From Flavobacteriales bacterium (GTDB taxonomy: Bacteria > Bacteroidota > Bacteroidia > Flavobacteriales_F > PHOS-HE28), in contig JADJTW010000002.1 in NCBI GenBank assembly GCA_016710965.1, forward strand, positions 1 through 64,000: DNA of 64,000 bases, read 5' to 3'. Numbering within the stretch: position 1 is the stretch's first letter; each line of letters starts with the position of its first letter. The notes under the pieces were generated by a model. It did not search any database. It worked only from the letters and a program-made list of their open reading frames with translations, and was not told the origin of the DNA. The position numbers and the translations under genes were made by a program. Shown piece after piece: positions 61,506 through 64,000 of this stretch.

Positions 61506-62356
61506 GGCTTCCTGCAACCCAACAACGCCCATTCGCCTTCCTGCGTGCGCTCCGCAAGTTCCAAGCCGTGGGTTTTCGCGCTCTGCGCCAGCATGTGGCG
61601 GTCTGCAGGCACGAAGCCGCTGAGCAAAAGCGCCCCACCGGTCTTCAGCGCAGCAGAGAGCAGCGGCATGGCATCGAGGAGGATGTTGCGTTCGATGTTG
61701 GCCAAAATAGTGTCGCAGGTATGGCCCTTCAGGCTGCTGGCATCGCCCTTTTCCACAGATACGGCATGACAACCGTTCCGTCGCATGTTGTCATGCGCAT
61801 TGTCCACTGCGCCGGGATCGATATCGATGGCGCGCACCGAGCGGGCACCCATTCGTTCTGCCAGAATCGATAGTATGCCCGTACCACAGCCGAGGTCACA
61901 GATCTCCTTGTCCCGAAGGTCCATGGGCAGCATCGCCTGAACCATGAGCCGCGTTGTCGCATGGTGGCCCGTGCCGAAAGCCATTCGCGGGGTGATGACG
62001 ATTTCGTGGGCGAAACCCGGCTTGGCTTCGTGGAAATCGGCACGGATGCGCACGGCACCGTCGACTTCAACCGGTTGGAAGCTGCTCTCCCACTCGGCGT
62101 TCCAATTGCGGTCGGCGATCTCCGTGCTGGTCCAGTTCACATGCACATGCGCGTCGCGAAGCGTGTGCAAGCTTCCGAGTGCAACCGCGTCGAACCTGTC
62201 GCTGCGGACGTAGGCCTTCAGTTCGCCTCGCTGTCCTGTGGGATCGGTCCACCCTTCCTCGAAACTGTCGTAGCCGATCGCAGCCAATTCAACCATGAGC
62301 AGGTCGCGCCAAGGATCCGGTGGCGAGAGCAGGAAGATTACTTCGGTGGTGGGCAT
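61502..62356 (-). CDS. prmA: Ribosomal protein L11 methyltransferase PrmA
   Basis: 284 residues. An N-terminal substrate-binding domain (WRDLLMVELAAIGYDSFEEG) precedes a SAM-dependent methyltransferase domain with ITPRMAFGTGHHATTRL, motif I DLGCGTGILSILAERMGA, the acidic AIDIDPGAVDNAHDN and ANIERNILLDAMP. It trimethylates L11 on the ribosome. Length is family-typical. Its stop overlaps the start of the large exported protein. Confidence 0.95.
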   Translation of the reverse strand: MPTTEVIFLLSPPDPWRDLLMVELAAIGYDSFEEGWTDPTGQRGELKAYVRSDRFDAVALGSLHTLRDAHVHVNWTSTEIADRNWNAEWESSFQPVEVDGAVRIRADFHEAKPGFAHEIVITPRMAFGTGHHATTRLMVQAMLPMDLRDKEICDLGCGTGILSILAERMGARSVRAIDIDPGAVDNAHDNMRRNGCHAVSVEKGDASSLKGHTCDTILANIERNILLDAMPLLSAALKTGGALLLSGFVPADRHMLAQSAKTHGLELAERTQEGEWALLGCRKP

Positions 62357-62364
62357 TGAGGGGT

Positions 62365-62392
62365 GGTTGTCAGTTGGCGGTTGTCGGTTGCC
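62365..62392. repeat. Two tandem 14-base intergenic repeats
   Basis: GGTTGTCAGTTGGC followed by GGTTGTCGGTTGCC, 12 of 14 identical, in the 77-base prmA-tpiA gap. The rest of the gap holds a GAACCGAAAACGAGCAAC stretch of similar simple-sequence character. Confidence 0.65.
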
Positions 62393-62433
62393 ACGGCTTC
62401 GACCGGCTGCGCCTGAGAACCGAAAACGAGCAA

Positions 62434-63201
62434 CTATGCACTCTTCAGGCGCCCCGCGATCCCCACCAGCTCCGCGAACTGCGCGGCATCCAAGGCGGCA
62501 CCACCGATCAATCCGCCGTTCACATCAGGTTGTGAGAAGAGCCCTTCGGCATTGTCGGGCTTGCAACTGCCACCATACAGGACGGGCACTGCTGCCGCAA
62601 CCTCCGCGCCGTGCGTGTGCAGCAGCGATCTGATGTGCGCGTGCATCTCCTGAGCTTGCTCCTTGGTGGCCGTGAGGCCCGTACCGATAGCCCATACCGG
62701 CTCGTAGGCGATGACAACACACGAAAGTTCGGCATTCGAGAATCGCCCGAGGGCTCCCTTCATCTGTTCGGTCACCACTTGGAAATGCCCACCGCTCTCG
62801 CGCTCCTCCTTGCGCTCGCCGCAGCAGAAGATGGGTGTGATGCCATGAGCCAGCAGAGCCGCCACCTTGGCACCGATCAATGCATCGCTTTCGCCGAAGA
62901 ACTGCCTGCGCTCGCTGTGCCCGACGATGCAAGCCTGCACACCGATGCTCTTCAGCATGGAAGGGCTGACTTCACCGGTATAGGCACCGCTTTCCTTCTC
63001 GTGGCAATTCTGCGCGGCCACCATGATCCTCGATCCTCTGGCACGGATAACGGATTCGGCCAGGAAAGGGAACGCCGGTGCAATGACCACCTCAACGTTC
63101 GTCGGCAAGGATACCGCCCCTTCCACCAAGGCATCGACCAACCCCGTGGCGCCAGCGAGGTCCTTGTTCATCTTCCAGTTACCAGCGACAATGGTGCGCA
63201 T
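62434..63201 (-). CDS. tpiA: Triosephosphate isomerase
   Basis: 255 residues, glycolysis/gluconeogenesis. Catalytic residues are visible: Lys in AGNWKMNK, His in IVGHSERR, Glu in AYEPVWAIGTG, and the phosphate loops VLYGGSCKPDN and GGLIGGAAL. ATG 63201 gives the family start RTIVAGNWK. An in-frame ATG 66 bases upstream is rejected because a -7-like element lies between the two. Confidence 0.98.
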   Translation of the reverse strand: MRTIVAGNWKMNKDLAGATGLVDALVEGAVSLPTNVEVVIAPAFPFLAESVIRARGSRIMVAAQNCHEKESGAYTGEVSPSMLKSIGVQACIVGHSERRQFFGESDALIGAKVAALLAHGITPIFCCGERKEERESGGHFQVVTEQMKGALGRFSNAELSCVVIAYEPVWAIGTGLTATKEQAQEMHAHIRSLLHTHGAEVAAAVPVLYGGSCKPDNAEGLFSQPDVNGGLIGGAALDAAQFAELVGIAGRLKSA

Positions 63202-63227
63202 GCTTGCTCCCGTGGTGTGCGGGGTGG

Positions 63228-63235
63228 CAAAGATG
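63228..63235 (-). promoter_or_regulatory. -7-like element before tpiA, CATCTTTG
   Basis: Seven of eight match to TAnnTTYG on the minus strand, 26 bases upstream of the tpiA ATG. Confidence 0.3.
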
Positions 63236-63294
63236 GGCACGCGGTCATCGACGCGACGGTACTTCATCCTGGCCGTCCCCCGCGCCGAATAGTG

Positions 63295-63302
63295 TATGTT
63301 CG
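63295..63302 (+). promoter_or_regulatory. -7 promoter element of the YegP-like gene, TATGTTCG
   Basis: Exact TAnnTTYG match, 16 bases before the ATG, in the divergent gap shared with tpiA. Confidence 0.4.
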
Positions 63303-63318
63303 GCGCTCAACTACGCGC

Positions 63319-63639
63319 ATGGGCACATTCGAATTGTTCCAGGACGACAACAACGACCTCTGCTTCCGCCTGAAGGTCAACGGCAAGGTGCTTCTCACCA
63401 GCGAAGGCTTCAGCAGCCGCGCCGAGGCCGAGGAGGGCATCGAATTGGCTAAGCGGCTCGCTCCCGAGGCCAGGAGCTACGAACGGTCCCGCTCGGACCT
63501 CGGCCATGGGTTCACACTGCAGACCTACGAAGGCGATGTGGTGGGCACCGGCGAATTGTATCCCACCACAACGGCGCGTGACAAGGCCATCGAAGCCGTG
63601 AAGGACGAAGCCGCCGAGGCGGAAGTAGTGCTGGTGTGA
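63319..63639 (+). CDS. YegP/DUF1508 double-repeat protein
   Basis: 106 residues made of two related approximately 50-residue units, as in the UPF0339/YegP family. The first is FELFQDDNNDLCFRLKVNGK followed by LLTSEGFSSRAEAEEGIEL. The second is FTLQTYEGDVVGTGELYPTT followed by ARDKAIEAVKDEA. Small cytoplasmic proteins of unknown function. Divergent from tpiA. Confidence 0.9.
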   Translation: MGTFELFQDDNNDLCFRLKVNGKVLLTSEGFSSRAEAEEGIELAKRLAPEARSYERSRSDLGHGFTLQTYEGDVVGTGELYPTTTARDKAIEAVKDEAAEAEVVLV

Positions 63640-63713
63640 GGGGGCCGATCCAAGGGACCGACACCTGCTGACCGACCACTGCACGGATCAATGGATCGCG
63701 CGCAAGCCGTCGA

Positions 63714-64000
63714 TCACTTCAAGCTGCCTGCGGCTTCCTCGAAGCTCGGCGCGTCCTTGCCGGGCCAAATGCCCTTCACGGTACCGCCGTTGAGCAGCAG
63801 GATGCCGGGGTTGGCGCGCACCATGGTCTTGATCACCTTCTCATCGCCTTGGGCGAAGGTGAAGGCCAGTTGGTGCTCATGGCGGAAGGACTCGATCTCA
63901 TCCCAGCCATTGGCCGTCATGCCATACACGTACCAGCCCTTGGCCTCAGCATCGGCGGCCAGCTTGGCGATGGCGGGCATGTTGCTCGCGTCGCTCTTCG
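63714..64000 (-). CDS. C-terminal part of a DoxX-type/thioredoxin-like protein (5' part outside window)
   Basis: The frame is open to the window edge, so only the last 95 residues are seen. They resemble the thioredoxin-like C-terminal domain attached to DoxX-type membrane proteins of Bacteroidota (BT_3928-like): WYVYGMTANGWDEIESFRHE, AFTFAQGDEKVIKTMVRANP and GILLLNGGTVKGIWPGKDAP. These genes commonly lie next to tpiA, as here. A redox role is inferred; no CxxC is visible in the part present. Confidence 0.72.
   Translation of the reverse strand, partial: KSDASNMPAIAKLAADAEAKGWYVYGMTANGWDEIESFRHEHQLAFTFAQGDEKVIKTMVRANPGILLLNGGTVKGIWPGKDAPSFEEAAGSLK

Overview
The window reads as chromosomal DNA of a GC-rich member of the Bacteroidota, most likely an uncultured Flavobacteriales-type lineage. 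Three things point there. Many secreted proteins end in Type IX secretion (T9SS) sorting domains, both the gliding-motility-associated CHU_C form and the type A form. There is a complete Na+-translocating NADH:quinone reductase operon. Upstream elements fit TAnnTTYG, close to the Bacteroidota -7 element TAnnTTTG. There is no rRNA, CRISPR array, integrase or transposase. No gene-free stretch exceeds about 230 bases.

Layout. (a) 1-1968: uvrA, split by an apparent one-base deletion. (b) 1960-12971: three tandem, very large T9SS-secreted paralogues (N-terminal DUF7948-like region, SBBP-type beta-propeller repeats, PKD domains, CHU_C). (c) 13125-15652: truA coupled to an ABC exporter. (d) 15844-18076: a T9SS protein, a metallophosphoesterase and a small four-Cys membrane protein that looks like the Na+-NQR assembly factor NqrM. 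(e) 18081-25118: nqrABCDEF-apbE. (f) 25184-29858: the T9SS Plug protein, a small TonB-domain protein, a SirB1-type protein and a PA-domain T9SS protein. (g) 29989-37799: a six-gene surface-polysaccharide operon in which every junction is a 4-base ATGA overlap. It carries a flippase-glycosyltransferase fusion and ends in a frameshifted sugar transferase. (h) 37916-42715: NfeD-SPFH pair, a 16-residue-repeat secreted protein, a P460-like c-type haem lipoprotein, a small conserved protein, tRNA-Arg, a YdcF-like protein, an M48 protease and ClpS. (i) 42795-49705: a 2071-residue envelope protein and plsY. (j) 49818-57040: a block of T9SS-secreted proteins (a metzincin/beta-helix protein and beta-propeller proteins) that arose by tandem duplication and is bracketed by an imperfect direct repeat of the 3' end of the next gene. 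(k) 57006-64000: a 1499-residue exported protein, prmA, tpiA, a YegP-like protein and the end of a DoxX-type gene.

Functionally the region is dominated by the cell surface: T9SS cargo plus one T9SS component, capsule/O-antigen synthesis, envelope proteins of unusual size, and the sodium pump. Three independent single-base disruptions (uvrA, sugar transferase, metzincin protein) sit in short homopolymers. They may be residual assembly errors and should be checked against reads before any is called a true pseudogene.
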